Below are positions 1 through 10,501 of a stretch of DNA of 62,030 nucleotides, piece after piece. The DNA comes from a virus: IMG/VR virus record IMGVR_UViG_3300046167_000632, positions 1 to 62,030 of that record. One strand, written 5' to 3'. The notes below the pieces were generated by a model. The model ran no database searches, was not told where the DNA came from, and worked only from the letters and a program-made list of their open reading frames with translations. The position numbers were made by a program, and so were the translations under genes. Position 1 is the first letter of the stretch. The number at the start of each line of letters is the position of its first letter.

Positions 1-1
1 T

Positions 2-127
2 AGAATAGCAAAAACTAGAGAAAAAGGTAAACAAGCACTAGAAGATGGTAACACTTCAAAAGCTATGAGATTAAAGCGTAGAGAGAGAAGACTTAAAAAA
101 AGAATAGCTAAAAAATCTAATAAATAA
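2..127 (+). CDS. C-terminal part of a small basic protein (truncated by window edge)
   Basis: An open frame runs from the first bases to a TAA at 125-127 and encodes 41 residues very rich in Arg and Lys (for example RRERRLKKRIAKK near the end). The start lies outside the window. It may be the tail of the gene cut at the right edge (61757-62030): if the ends are joined, one base must be removed to keep the frame. Function unknown; a nucleic-acid-binding or virion role is only a guess from charge. Confidence 0.5.
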   Translation, partial: RIAKTREKGKQALEDGNTSKAMRLKRRERRLKKRIAKKSNK

Positions 128-186
128 AACAGATAGGACTGTATAAACCTAAAAAATAATATAAACGACAAAAAACTCAAAAAATT

Positions 187-492
187 ATGTCACAAAGATT
201 AAAAATTAATTATGAGCAATACGGAAGCAAAAAGACAGCTGTGTTTAACGCAGACGATATTTTTCGCGCTGTTTTTGTTCCAGATGGACTTGGAGATGAT
301 AAAGTGTATTTGTACACGTCAACTGGCTCTTATTTCATCGTACAAAGTGTAGGTTCAGATTTCGGTGTTAGTGCAATAGCTATAGAAAAAGCTATTAACG
401 ACGCTTTAACATCAAATCCAGGAGGTAGAGTTGTTGAAATCACACCAGCTGGTATGGAAGGTGTTGGAGATATAATCACAAACCCAAGTTAG
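187..492 (+). CDS. Hypothetical protein, 101 aa
   Basis: An ATG follows an A-rich leader, as for most genes here. The product has a plausible globular composition with no signal peptide or membrane segment and a Gly/Pro-rich C-terminus. It lies at the start of the rightward block leading into the holin and terminase genes, so a minor virion or packaging role is possible. I do not recognise the family. Confidence 0.7.
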   Translation: MSQRLKINYEQYGSKKTAVFNADDIFRAVFVPDGLGDDKVYLYTSTGSYFIVQSVGSDFGVSAIAIEKAINDALTSNPGGRVVEITPAGMEGVGDIITNPS

Positions 493-494
493 AA

Positions 495-560
495 ATGGTA
501 GACACAGTTAGCAAGGGGTTAAACATCCCTTGCAGTTGTGCTGCTAGAAAAAAGCATTAA
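495..560 (+). CDS. Micro-ORF, 21 aa with CxC motif
   Basis: This short frame starts two bases after the preceding stop and encodes MVDTVSKGLNIPCSCAARKK plus a final His. The Cys-Ser-Cys and a basic tail look non-random, and the spacing suits a translationally coupled peptide, but at this length coding cannot be proven from one sequence. Confidence 0.35.
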   Translation: MVDTVSKGLNIPCSCAARKKH

Positions 561-589
561 ATAAGATATTACCTTATAAAAAATAATAT

Positions 590-898
590 ATGGCATTTAA
601 ACTGGACAACCCACCTTATTCAAGTGATAACACACCTATATATAGGGTTGATATGGAAAATGGTGTTCTAGGTAAGGCCAATAAAAACGGTACCATAATA
701 TTAAACAATAATCTAAGCCCTTTTCAGGAACAAGATGTTATAGACCATGAAATGGTGCATATAGATCAAATGAGACGTGGTGATTTAGATTACGATGATA
801 ATTACGTTTATTGGAAGGGTAAAAAATATTCAAGAGCTCAAATGAGTGAAGGCTCTCCTAATTTAGCCTGGGAAAAAGAGGCGTATAGAAATTCATAA
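590..898 (+). CDS. Small HExxH metallopeptidase-like protein, 102 aa
   Basis: The sequence carries an HEMVH motif in the context DHEMVHIDQ (about residues 54-62), the zinc-binding HExxH signature of metallopeptidases. The third ligand cannot be assigned with certainty. At 102 residues it is a minimal domain of the kind sometimes carried in phage virion or lysis regions. It lies upstream of the holin gene and may process a virion protein or act at the host envelope; this is inferred from position. No signal peptide is seen. Confidence 0.6.
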   Translation: MAFKLDNPPYSSDNTPIYRVDMENGVLGKANKNGTIILNNNLSPFQEQDVIDHEMVHIDQMRRGDLDYDDNYVYWKGKKYSRAQMSEGSPNLAWEKEAYRNS

Positions 899-910
899 AT
901 AAACTAAAAA

Positions 911-1402
911 ATGGCAAAATTAAAAAACGAATCAAAACCGCCTTTTTACAAGACAGGGCCTATATACCTAACTGATGATGATCCCGCCGGACCTAGTAGT
1001 CCTAAAGCAACTAAATCTAGTAAAAAACCTGGCTTGCCAGGCTACCAGCCTCTTGGTGATGCCGATAAAATGAAAGGTGATAGTGTTGAAGCACAAGCGC
1101 TTAACACTATTAACGCTAAGGCTCAAAAAAAGATAAAAGCAGAGCATAAGAAACGTGATTTAGATACTAGATCCGTAAAAATAGGAGAAAAGATCGGAAT
1201 GGGCTATAAGGTTGTTGGTATAAATCCAAAAACAGGTGATGTTTTTAGTAGAAAAGGGAATAGATCTACGGTTTATAAAACCCCCAGAAGAGAAGCACAA
1301 AGATACTCACAATCGATAGGTCAAGGATATTCAGTTCCAATTACAACAGAAAAAATAAAATACGGCTACGACAGCAGTGGTAATATTTTTGAAGTAAAAT
1401 AA
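911..1402 (+). CDS. Hypothetical basic protein, 163 aa
   Basis: The protein is Lys-rich with a low-complexity Pro/Ser/Lys N-terminus (residues 8-50) and a more ordered C-terminal half containing two Tyr/Gly-rich stretches. It overlaps the holin start by one base (TAATG), so the two are probably translationally coupled. No family recognised; its composition resembles small phage structural or DNA-binding proteins. Confidence 0.65.
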   Translation: MAKLKNESKPPFYKTGPIYLTDDDPAGPSSPKATKSSKKPGLPGYQPLGDADKMKGDSVEAQALNTINAKAQKKIKAEHKKRDLDTRSVKIGEKIGMGYKVVGINPKTGDVFSRKGNRSTVYKTPRREAQRYSQSIGQGYSVPITTEKIKYGYDSSGNIFEVK

Positions 1403-1803
1403 TGAAAAAAATATTAGAATTTTTCAGTACTAAGGTCTTTAAGCAAGTTGGGGATGTAGTTGACAAACTATTTACCAGCGAAGAAGAAAGATTAAATGCT
1501 AGAAATGAAATATTCAAAGTACTACAAGATGCTCAGTTAGAGTTGCAAAAAATGCAGACTGAGATTATTGTAGCTGAAGCTAGCGGTAATTGGTTACAGA
1601 GAAGCTGGAGACCAATACTAATGCTTTCATTTGGTTTTATAATAATATATACAAAATTCATATCACAATTATCGGCACAACTGATAACACCTACGTTAGA
1701 ACCTCAATTCTGGGGTTTACTAGAAATAGGTATTGGAGGTTATGTGATAGGTAGAAGTGGTGAGAAAATAGTAGATAAGCTAGGACCTTTATTTAAGAAG
1801 TAA
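1402..1803 (+). CDS. Holin of the 3-TM gene-transfer-agent/phage type
   Basis: Length (133 aa) and layout match the 3TM holin family: an amphipathic N-terminal half ending in the signature GNWLQRSWRPILML (about residues 71-84), then hydrophobic segments around residues 78-95 and 105-120. The family opens the inner membrane at the end of infection. The matching endolysin candidate is the M15 peptidase at 61396-61755, at the other end of the window, consistent with a circular map. The start overlaps the stop of the upstream gene. Confidence 0.85.
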   Translation: MKKILEFFSTKVFKQVGDVVDKLFTSEEERLNARNEIFKVLQDAQLELQKMQTEIIVAEASGNWLQRSWRPILMLSFGFIIIYTKFISQLSAQLITPTLEPQFWGLLEIGIGGYVIGRSGEKIVDKLGPLFKK

Positions 1804-1857
1804 TTAATAGGTAAACGGTGTAATTATATATAAAAATAAACAATTAAATTAAATAAA

Positions 1858-2115
1858 ATGGGAAAATTAACAGAAGAACAATTAAATTCAGTAAAAAAAT
1901 CACAAGCAAAAATAAACGCCATACTGCTTGAGATAGGTTTTTTAGAAACCAGAAAAGCTGAATTTTTAGGAGCACATTTTGAAGCTGCTAAAGCATTAGA
2001 GGAAATTAAAAAAGAGCTAAAAGAAGAATATGGTGATATAACCATCAATTTAGCTGATGGATCTTTTGACAAAGTGGAAGCTAAAGATACAAAAACTCTT
2101 GAAGTAGTTGACTAA
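1858..2115 (+). CDS. Coiled-coil hypothetical protein, 85 aa
   Basis: Residues 1-60 are Lys/Glu-rich with heptad-like spacing, predicting a coiled coil; the C-terminus is acidic. The start is preceded by an A/T-rich leader and follows a 54-bp gap after the holin. The stop overlaps the next start (TAATG). Proteins like this commonly sit just before terminase genes in marine phages; function unknown. Confidence 0.7.
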   Translation: MGKLTEEQLNSVKKSQAKINAILLEIGFLETRKAEFLGAHFEAAKALEEIKKELKEEYGDITINLADGSFDKVEAKDTKTLEVVD

Positions 2116-2342
2116 TGGGTTCTGTTATAAGAAAAATAAGTATAGGTTCAGACTATAAGAATGATGCAATGCATTACTCTGTAGGTCAAGAAGTATATGG
2201 CGGTCACAAGATAGCTTATATACTGCTGAGCGAAGAAGATAACTCTTATAATATACACATCAAAAAAAACAATGAGGTAATGCCATGGAAGAAGTTTAAT
2301 TCTAACATGGCAATATCCATTGAATACGATCTTCAGTATTAA
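2115..2342 (+). CDS. Hypothetical protein, 75 aa
   Basis: A compact predicted beta-rich protein coupled to both neighbours by overlapping stop/start codons (2115 and 2342). It contains aromatic and charged residues in alternation (KISIGSDYK, IEYDLQY) with no membrane segment. Its place in the pre-terminase operon suggests a packaging or virion accessory role, but I do not recognise the family. Confidence 0.7.
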   Translation: MGSVIRKISIGSDYKNDAMHYSVGQEVYGGHKIAYILLSEEDNSYNIHIKKNNEVMPWKKFNSNMAISIEYDLQY

Positions 2343-2947
2343 TGAGAAGTGTATACGACTTTATTGTAGAGCCAATAGGAGAGAGATACGACAACGAGTT
2401 AAAAATAGGTGATAAGAAATTAGTTTTAAATTCTAAAATAGAAAGTCACAAGTTTATAAATAATAAAGCTAGAGTGATATCTGTGCCAATAGCCTTCAAA
2501 ACCCCTATAAAAATAGGTGATGAGGTTATTATTCACCACAACGTATTTAGAAGATACTATAACCAAAAAGGTAAAGAGGTAAATAGTAGTAAGTACTTTA
2601 AAGATAATAAATATTTTTGTCAATTAGATCAAATATATTTGTATGGTAGGGATAACTCGTGGAAACCTTTTAATAATAGATGCTTTGTAGCGCCTGTACT
2701 TAATAAGGATGAGTTAGAGCTAAAGAAAGATAAAAACCATGTTGGAATACTAAAGTATGGTAATAGTTCCTTAGAAGCTCTTAAAATAAACGAAGGAGAT
2801 GTTATAGGCTTTACACCTAACAGCGAATTTGAATTTGTCGTTAACGATGAATTATTATATTGTATGAAATCAAAAGATATTGTAATTAAATATGAGCACG
2901 AAAAAAACAAAGCTCAGTATAATCCAAGCTGGGCAAAAAGCAGTTGA
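2342..2947 (+). CDS. Tandem GroES-fold-like protein, 201 aa
   Basis: Two halves each resemble the cpn10 (GroES) core. Residues 43-101 contain KIGDEVIIHHN followed by a tract ending in an aromatic DQIYLY strand. Residues 133-185 contain GILKYGN, INEGDVIGFTPNSEFEF and LYCMKSKDIVIKYE, which line up with the GroES pattern VGN...VGDIVIF...EEVLIMSESDILAIVE. Each half begins with a segment like the GroES N-terminal strand (DFIVEPIGERY; CFVAPVL). Fold assignment is an inference from pattern. A GroEL/GroES pair is encoded at 58610-60407, so a relation to folding of virion proteins is possible. It overlaps the next gene by 56 bases. Confidence 0.6.
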   Translation: MRSVYDFIVEPIGERYDNELKIGDKKLVLNSKIESHKFINNKARVISVPIAFKTPIKIGDEVIIHHNVFRRYYNQKGKEVNSSKYFKDNKYFCQLDQIYLYGRDNSWKPFNNRCFVAPVLNKDELELKKDKNHVGILKYGNSSLEALKINEGDVIGFTPNSEFEFVVNDELLYCMKSKDIVIKYEHEKNKAQYNPSWAKSS

Positions 2948-3155
2948 GGAATTAATAAAGGTAGCTAAAGAGCCTATAGTAGATTCAGGTGACGACATAA
3001 CCGCTGACAGATTAAAAAATGCAGCAGCTACAAAAAAGCTAGCTATATTTGATGCTTTTGAAATACTAACACGTATTGAGGAAGAGAAAAGTATGATAAA
3101 CGACAACATTAAAGAAAAACCTTTTAAGGGTTTTGCGGAAGGGAGATCTAAGTGA
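2892..3155 (+). CDS. terS: Probable terminase small subunit, 87 aa
   Basis: A short helical protein directly upstream of the large terminase, overlapping it by four bases (ATGA). The central part (about residues 35-66, with DITADRLKNAAATKKLAIF) is alpha-helical and the C-terminus is basic. Small terminase subunits bind the packaging site and recruit the ATPase. The call rests on size, helix content and position; sequence similarity to well-characterised small terminases is not obvious. Confidence 0.5.
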   Translation: MSTKKTKLSIIQAGQKAVEELIKVAKEPIVDSGDDITADRLKNAAATKKLAIFDAFEILTRIEEEKSMINDNIKEKPFKGFAEGRSK

Positions 3156-5380
3156 TGTACGAGCAAACATTAGTAAAAACGTTAGATGATTACATTAAGC
3201 CATCAGTTGTAAAGAAAAATAACAGACATAAGAAGTGGAGCTATGGTTACAATGAAGATCATGATATAGTTATAATAAGTAAAGACGGTACTTTAGGCGA
3301 AGTAGTACAAATACAAAACCTAGTTATAGGTTTGCCATCTGAACCTGAGAAAGTCTATAAGCGTTCAAATAAAAGAGCAGAGCAGAAGTGGGAAAAGTTA
3401 AACTACCCCAAAGAGCTATTGAAAATAAAAAGTGTGTTTGACTGGGAGAAATATCCTAACGCGTTTAAAGAAAAATGGTATGACTATATTGATGAAGAGT
3501 TTAAAAGACGTGAAGAAGGTTTTTGGTTCAAAAACAACGGTGTTGCTAATTATATTACTGGCACTCACTATATGTTCTTGCAGTGGTCCAAGATTGATGT
3601 TGGGGCAGCGGACTATAGGGAATCAAACAGATTATTCTTCATATTCTGGGAAGCTTGTAAATCAGATGTACGTTGCTACGGAATGTGCTATCTTAAGAAC
3701 AGACGGTCAGGGTTTTCTTTCATGGCGTCAAGCGAAGCGGTTAATCTCGCTACAATATCCACAGACTCAAGGTTCGGAATTTTATCAAAGTCTGGTCAGG
3801 ATGCAAAAAAGATGTTTACTGATAAAGTGGTACCCATCTCAGTTAATTATCCCTTCTTCTTCAAACCAATCCAGGACGGTATGGACAGGCCGAAGACGGA
3901 GCTCGCCTATAGAGTCCCAGCCTCCAAACTTACCCGTAAGAAACTCGACGAAGGTATTGCTTCCGAGGAGAGGCAAGGTCTTGATACCACGATCGACTGG
4001 AAGAACACCGGGGACAACTCGTACGATGGGGAAAAACTAAAGATATTAGTACATGATGAAAGTGGTAAATGGGAAAGACCTGACAATATATTAAACAACT
4101 GGAGGGTTACAAAAACATGTTTACGACTAGGTAAAAGAATTGTAGGTAAGTGTATGATGGGTTCAACATCAAATGCTTTAGATAAAGGTGGTGCTAATTT
4201 TAAAAAATTATATTATGCTTCAGACGTCAGGGAGAGAAACCGCAACGGGCAGACTAGCTCAGGACTATATTCTTTGTTCATACCTATGGAATGGAATTAC
4301 GAAGGATTCATCGACGCTTATGGAGTACCTGTATTCGATACGCCAAGTGAAAAGATTAAAGATCCAACAGGTGAGCTAATAACTACAGGAGTAATAGAGC
4401 ATTGGGAAAATGAAGTTGATGGTTTAAAAAACGATCAAGATGGTTTAAACGAATATTACAGACAATTTCCAAGAACTGAAAAGCATGCTTTTAGAGATGA
4501 AGCTAAACTATCTCTATACAACCTAACCAAGATATACGAGCAAATAGATTATAACGAAGAGGTTAAAAATAAAAGTCTAGTAACTAGAGGTAGTTTCCAC
4601 TGGAGAGGTGATGTTAAGGACACCGTGGTTGAGTTTAAGCCAAACAATAATGGTAGGTTTTATGTTTCATGGGTTCCATCAGCTAACCTACAGAATAATG
4701 TTATAGTAAAAAACGGGCTTAAATACCCTGGCAACGAACATATAGGTGCATTTGGGTGTGACAGCTACGATATATCAGGTACAGTTGATAAAAGAGGATC
4801 TAACGGAGCTTTACATGGTTTAACTAAATTTAATATGGACAATGCTCCATCTAATATGTTTTTCCTAGAATATATAGCTAGACCTCAAACAGCTGAGATA
4901 TTCTTTGAAGATGTGCTTATGGCTTTACATTTCTATGGTATGCCTATATTAGCTGAGAACAACAAACCTAGATTGTTATATTATTTAAAAAGAAGGGGTT
5001 ATAGAAACTTCTCTATCAATAGACCTGACAAGTTGTATAACAAACTTTCGGTTACTGAGAAAGAAATAGGTGGAATACCAAACTCTAGTGAAGATATAAA
5101 GCAAGCACACGCCGCGTCCATAGAGACATACATAGAAGATTATGTTGGTTTTACGGGTGAAGGTTACGGACAAATGTATTTACAAAGAACATTAGAGGAC
5201 TGGGCTAGATTCAATATTAATAATAGAACAAAGCATGATGCTACTATAAGTTCTGGTCTTGCTGCAATGGCTTGTAATAAAAACAAGTATTCACCAGCTT
5301 ATAAAACAGAAAAAAGAAAAGTTCAATTATCTTTCAACCGTTATGATAACAATGGAAATATTTCAAAAATAATAAAATAA
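3152..5380 (+). CDS. terL: Terminase large subunit (DNA packaging ATPase-nuclease)
   Basis: At 742 residues it is in the range of large terminases. A divergent Walker A region reads YLKNRRSGFSF (about residues 179-189), and a Walker B with catalytic Glu reads KILVHDESGKW (about 297-307). The C-terminal nuclease domain starts near GAFGCDSYDIS (first metal-binding Asp near residue 537). The N-terminal part has an aromatic-rich lead with an ITGTHYMFLQW segment, reminiscent of terminases from Bacteroidota phages. It pumps DNA into the prohead through the portal encoded next. A stretch at about 3840-4020 is unusually GC-rich for this genome. Confidence 0.9.
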   Translation: MMYEQTLVKTLDDYIKPSVVKKNNRHKKWSYGYNEDHDIVIISKDGTLGEVVQIQNLVIGLPSEPEKVYKRSNKRAEQKWEKLNYPKELLKIKSVFDWEKYPNAFKEKWYDYIDEEFKRREEGFWFKNNGVANYITGTHYMFLQWSKIDVGAADYRESNRLFFIFWEACKSDVRCYGMCYLKNRRSGFSFMASSEAVNLATISTDSRFGILSKSGQDAKKMFTDKVVPISVNYPFFFKPIQDGMDRPKTELAYRVPASKLTRKKLDEGIASEERQGLDTTIDWKNTGDNSYDGEKLKILVHDESGKWERPDNILNNWRVTKTCLRLGKRIVGKCMMGSTSNALDKGGANFKKLYYASDVRERNRNGQTSSGLYSLFIPMEWNYEGFIDAYGVPVFDTPSEKIKDPTGELITTGVIEHWENEVDGLKNDQDGLNEYYRQFPRTEKHAFRDEAKLSLYNLTKIYEQIDYNEEVKNKSLVTRGSFHWRGDVKDTVVEFKPNNNGRFYVSWVPSANLQNNVIVKNGLKYPGNEHIGAFGCDSYDISGTVDKRGSNGALHGLTKFNMDNAPSNMFFLEYIARPQTAEIFFEDVLMALHFYGMPILAENNKPRLLYYLKRRGYRNFSINRPDKLYNKLSVTEKEIGGIPNSSEDIKQAHAASIETYIEDYVGFTGEGYGQMYLQRTLEDWARFNINNRTKHDATISSGLAAMACNKNKYSPAYKTEKRKVQLSFNRYDNNGNISKIIK

Positions 5381-7796
5381 ATGATTTATACTAATACAAA
5401 TAGCTCTTTCCCTAGTCAGGTAGTACCAGATGCGGAAAAGCAAACTTTAGAGTATGGTTATGCTGTCGGTAGAGCTATAGAGAATGAATGGTTTAAAGGA
5501 GATAGAGGTACTAATATAGGTGGTAGATTTGCTAGCAATTGGCAATATTTTCATAAGTTAAGATTGTACGCTAGAGGAGAACAATCCGTTCAAAAGTACA
5601 AAGACGAGTTATCTATAAATGGTGACTTAAGCTACTTAAACCTAGACTGGAAACCTGTAGCTGTTTTATCTAAATTTGTTGACATTGTTGTTAATGGTAT
5701 GACAGATAAAGGCTATGAAATAAAATCATTTGCATCAGATCCTTTTGCTGTAAAAGAAAGAACACAGCACGCTACTGATCTAGCAGAGGATGCTTTTTCA
5801 CAGAACATAATACAAGAAGCTCAGCAAAACTTTGGTATAGATCTAAGTAGAACTAATACACCCAAAGACCAATTACCGAAAGAGCAAGGAAGAATTAGAG
5901 TTGCACATGCAACTTACATATAAGCAAGCTATAGAGATAGCTGAAGAGGAAGCTTATAAATAACGTACTAGATTATAACAAGTACGAAGAAGTTAAGAAA
6001 AGAGTAGCACACGATCTAGTTGTATTAGGTATAGGTGCTAGTAAAACTGACTTCAACTTAGCTAATGGAGTTACTGTTGACTATGTAGATCCAGTTAACT
6101 TAGTTCACTCTTACACAGAGGATCCAAACTTTGAAGATATATATTACGTTGGAGAAGTGAAAAGCGTACCGCTAGAAGAGGTTAAGAAACAATTTCCAAG
6201 CTTGACAGATAAAGATCTTATAGAGATACAGCAGTACCCAGGCGACTCTACCATGACTAGAAATTATAGCACTCAGGATGGTAACTATGACAATGTTCAG
6301 GTATTATACTTTGAGTATAAAACATACAGCAACCAAGTATTTAAGATAAAGCAAACTGATCAAGGTTTAGAAAAAGCTTTAGAAAAAGACGACACGTTTA
6401 ACCCACCTGAGAGTGATAACTTCAATAGAGTAAGTAGATCTATAGAAGTGTTATACAGTGGCGCTAAAATACTAGGGCTATGAAAAAATGCTAAAGTGGG
6501 AGCTTGCAGAAAATATGACTAGACCTTTTAGTGATCAAACTAGAGTTAATATGAATTATACTATATCTGCTCCTAGAATGTACAAGGGTAGAGTTGAAAG
6601 TATAGTTAGTAAGACTATTGGTTTTGCTGATATGATACAACTAACTCACTTAAAAATACAACAAGTATTAGCTCGTATGGTGCCAGATGGTGTGTTTGTT
6701 GATGTTGATGGATTAGCTGAGGTTGATCTTGGTAATGGAACAAATTATAATCCACAAGAAGCTCTTAATATGTACTTCCAGACTGGTAGTATAGTAGGTA
6801 GATCACTTACTCAAGATGGGGATATAAACAGAGGTAAAGTACCAATACAAGAACTACAAACATCGTCAGGTATAGGCAAGATACAAGCACTTATACAAAC
6901 TTATCAATATTACTTACAAATGATAAGAGACGTGACGGGTTTAAATGAAGCTAGAGACGGTAGTCAACCAGCGAGGGATTCATTAGTAGGTTTACAAAAA
7001 TTAGCTGCAGCTGCATCTAACACTGCCACAAAACATATATTACAGTCTCTAATGTATATAACCGTTAGAATATGTGAGAATATAAGTTTAAGAGCGGCAG
7101 ATATGTTAAACTTCCCTTTAACAAAAAATGCACTAATGAACTCCATAAGTAGTTTTAACGTAAATACGTTAGAGCAAGTAGAAAAATTAAACATGCATGA
7201 GTTTGGTATATTCTTAGACTTAGAGCCTGATGAAGATGAAAGACAAGTTCTTGAAAAGAATATCCAAATAGCATTGCAGTCTGGAGGTATAGATCTTGAA
7301 GACGTTATAGATTTAAGACAAATATCTAACATAAAGTTAGCTAATCAAATGCTTAAGATAAAACGTAAGCAAAAGATAGAGGCTGATAGAAAAACGCAAA
7401 TGGAGAATATACAGGCGCAATCTCAAGCCAATGCTAAAGCGGCTGAGAAAGCGGCTATGTCTGAAGTGCAGAAGCAACAAGCGTTAGCTCAAACAACTCT
7501 TCAAATAGAACAAGGGTAAATCTCAATTTGAAATGCAGCGTATGCAAGCTGAGGCTCAGATTAAGAAAGAGATAATGGCTGAAGAATTTAACTATAACGT
7601 TCAGTTAGCTAAAGTAAAAGCTGATGCTGAAAAAGGAAAAGAAAAAGATATAGAAGATCGTAAGGACGAAAGAACTAGAATACAAGCTACTCAGCAATCA
7701 GAGCTAATAGCACAACGTAAAAACGACGAGCTTCCAAAGAATTTCGAGTCTTCAAATGTTGACTCACTAAGCGGTTTTGGATTAGAACAATTCTAA
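5381..7796 (+). pseudogene. Portal protein gene, interrupted by several single-base frameshifts
   Basis: Four collinear open segments (5381-5923, about 5959-6483, 6488-7519, 7533-7796) in changing frames together encode one protein of about 800 residues between terminase and scaffold, the usual portal position. The start is fused to the terminase stop. Between the first and second pieces a short stretch is readable only in a third frame (about 5907-5955). The C-terminal third is helical, Gln/Lys-rich and coiled-coil-like, as in podovirus portals. Because a phage cannot do without a portal, the breaks are most likely sequence errors, not decay. Function is inferred from position, size and helical C-terminus. 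Confidence 0.7.
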
Positions 7797-7835
7797 CTTA
7801 GATAAAAAACTTTATTAATTTTATATTATTATATT

Positions 7836-8961
7836 ATGTCAGAACAAACAGTAAAACAAGAGGGTGAATTTAAATTAAAAAAAAGAAATACGCCTAAAAA
7901 ATTAGCTACACCAGAAAACAATATTACCAAGGTGAGCATGAAAGAACCTTTGATAGATACAGAGCCAGAGGTTACAAAAGTAGTAATAAAAGAAGATGAT
8001 TCGCCTGCTATTGAAAAGCCAGTGGCTGAAGTTATTGAAAGCGACTCGCCTATACAGTTAGTTGAAGAAACAGAAGAAGATGTTAAGGAGGTAGAAGCTG
8101 AGTACAAAGAAGCTATTAGAGATGAAAAAGTAATTGGTAAACCTTTACCAGAGAACATCGAAAAGTTAGTTTCTTTCATGGAAGAGACTGGTGGTAACAT
8201 AAATGATTACGTCAGGCTTAATGCTGACTACTCTAGTGTGGATAACGAAACACTATTAAAAGAATATTATAAACAAACAAAACCTTACTTAGAAGGTGAC
8301 GATATAAGTCTCATGCTAGAAGATTTTTCATATGACGAAGATCTAGATGAGGAAAGAGACATACGCAAGAAGAAACTTGCATTTAAAGAAGAAGTTGCAA
8401 AAGCTAGGAACTTTTTAGAGGAAACTAAGAGTAAATACTACGATGAGATCAAGTTGAAACCAGGCGTAACTCAAGACCAACAAAAAGCCACTGACTTTTT
8501 TAACCGATATAACGAAGAGCAGAAAGCTGGTAAAGCAAAACACTCGGAATTTTTAAAGCGTACTAATGAGCTGTTAACTGACGAATTCAAAGGTTTTGAT
8601 TTCAACGTTGGTGAAAGTAAGTTTAGGTATAGTGTAAAAAATCCGCGAAAGGTAGCAGAAGCACAATCTAATATCTCTGACTTCATTGGGACGTTCCTAA
8701 ATGATAAAGGAGAGGTTAAAGATACTAAAGGTTACCACAAAGCTTTATACGCTGCTAGAAACGCTGATACTAATAGCACAACATTTTTACGAGCAAGGCA
8801 AGGCTGATGCTGTTAAGGATGTTATGGTTAAATCAAAAAACATTTCATCAGAACCTAGAAAAACTAGCAGTGGTGATGTGTTTATTAATGGTTTAAAGGT
8901 TAAAGCTATTTCTGGTGCTGATTCTTCAAAATTAAAGATAAAAACAAGAAAATTTAACTAA
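7836..8961 (+). CDS. Scaffolding protein (one frameshift near 8770)
   Basis: The first frame (7836-8807) is highly charged, starting with Lys-rich and then Glu/Asp-rich low-complexity sequence (residues 1-100), followed by coiled-coil-prone helices. The second frame (to 8961) continues the protein: the segment after AARNADT resumes as HFYEQGKADAV, so one base is probably wrong near 8770. The basic C-terminus (KLKIKTRKF) fits the capsid-binding end of scaffolds. It lies immediately upstream of the major capsid gene, the canonical place. Confidence 0.75.
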
Positions 8962-8975
8962 CAAAATTAAACAAA

Positions 8976-10419
8976 ATGAGTTTAACTCCACAATTTGGTT
9001 CATTGAAACCATCTCAAAAACAAGAGATTTTAGATAGCAATTATCTAAAGTTTAACGACGGTGCTGCTGGAACAGACACTTTTCGCACAACAATACCTAC
9101 CAGAGATCTACGAACAAGAAGTAGAGCGTTATGGAAACAGAACATTATCTGGATTCTTAAGAATGGTAGGAGCAGAAATGCCAATGAGTTCTGATCAAGT
9201 AATTTGGTCTGAGCAAAATAGATTACATATTTCTTACGAAGGATGTACTACTAACGGAACAACTACTATTGACTTACAACAAGATTTAGCACCAGCTGAT
9301 CCTAAAGATTACGTTGCTAATGTTATATCTGTAGGAGCTACTATTGTAGCTTTAGATGGAGCAGGAGTTGAAATAAAAGCTGTTGTAACTGCATCTGACT
9401 TAGCTACTGGTATAATTACCGTTGCCCCTTATACTGCTGCAGACATATCTGCTTTAGCAACTACAGGTGTAAAGGTATTTGTATTTGGATCTGAGTATGC
9501 AAAAGGTTCAAGCACACCTAACTATAGTGCTACTAACGTTAATGGATATGTATCTGTTGACCCTTCTTTCACACAATTCTCTAACTCACCAATCATCATC
9601 AGAAATAAATACGTTGTAAACGGATCTGATATGGCTCAAATCGGTTGGGTAGAAGTTGCTACTGAAGACGGAACATCTGGATATTTATGGTACTTAAAAG
9701 CTGAATCTGAAACAAGATTACGTTTTGAAGACTACTTAGAAATGTCTGTAGTAGAAGGAGAAAAAGCTGGAGCTGGATCTGCTGCTGCGGGTGCACAGTT
9801 TAAAGGTACTCAAGGTTTATTCGCTGCTATCGAAGATAGAGGTAATGTAAATGTAGGATTTACTGCTGCTGCAGGTCTTGATACTTTTGATGATATCTTG
9901 AAAAACTTAGATACTCAAGGAGCTATTGAAGAGAACATGTTATTCTTACAAAGACAAACGTCTTTAGATTTTGACGATATGTTAGCTGCAATCTCTGCAG
10001 GTGCTCAAGGTGGTACTGCTTATGGATTATTTGAAAACTCTGAAGAAATGGCATTGAACTTAGGTTTCTCTGGATTCAGAAGAGGTTCTTATGACTTCTA
10101 TAAGACTGACTGGAAATACTTAAACGACGCTTCTACGCGTGGTGGTATGACTGGACCTTCTTCAATCGAAGGTGTATTAGTACCAGCTGGAACTTCTACA
10201 GTTTATGACCAAGTATTAGGTACAAACATCAGACGTCCTTTCTTACACGTAAGATATAGAGCTTCTCAAGCAAATGACAGAAGAATGAAGCAATGGGTGA
10301 CTGGTTCTGCCGGTGGCGCTGCTACATCTGATCTAGATGCTATGGAAGTAAACTTCTTGTCTGAAAGATGTTTATGTGTACAAGGTGCTAACAACTTTGT
10401 ATTATTCAAAGGAGTGTAA
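8976..10419 (+). CDS. Major capsid protein (one frameshift near 9080)
   Basis: The N-terminal segment (8976 to about 9080) ends with NDGAAGTDTF and the protein continues in the next frame as AQQYLPEIYEQEVERYGNR. Removing one T from the TTTT run near 9080 restores a single frame of about 480 residues. The body is a balanced Gly/Ala/Thr-rich sequence with unusually regular codon use, typical of highly expressed capsid genes. Position after the scaffold, and a stable hairpin directly downstream, agree. HK97 fold is assumed, not shown. Confidence 0.8.
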
Positions 10420-10438
10420 TCACTAACAAATGTAATTC

Positions 10439-10465
10439 TTACCCTCGTTGAACTGACGGGGGTAA
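10439..10465 (+). terminator. Hairpin after the capsid gene (possible attenuator or mRNA-stabilising element)
   Basis: TTACCCTCG pairs with CGGGGGTAA (nine pairs, one G-U) around a 9-base loop. Only a weak T-rich stretch follows, so full termination is doubtful. The position between capsid and downstream genes suggests it tunes expression or protects capsid mRNA. Confidence 0.5.
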
Positions 10466-10501
10466 TTATTACTCTTATAAATTATTTAATTATATTATAT
10501 T

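Noticed and set aside
3432-4040. Plus-strand frame of 202 codons inside the terminase gene
   Set aside because: Fully contained in the well-supported terminase reading frame; no independent protein features.
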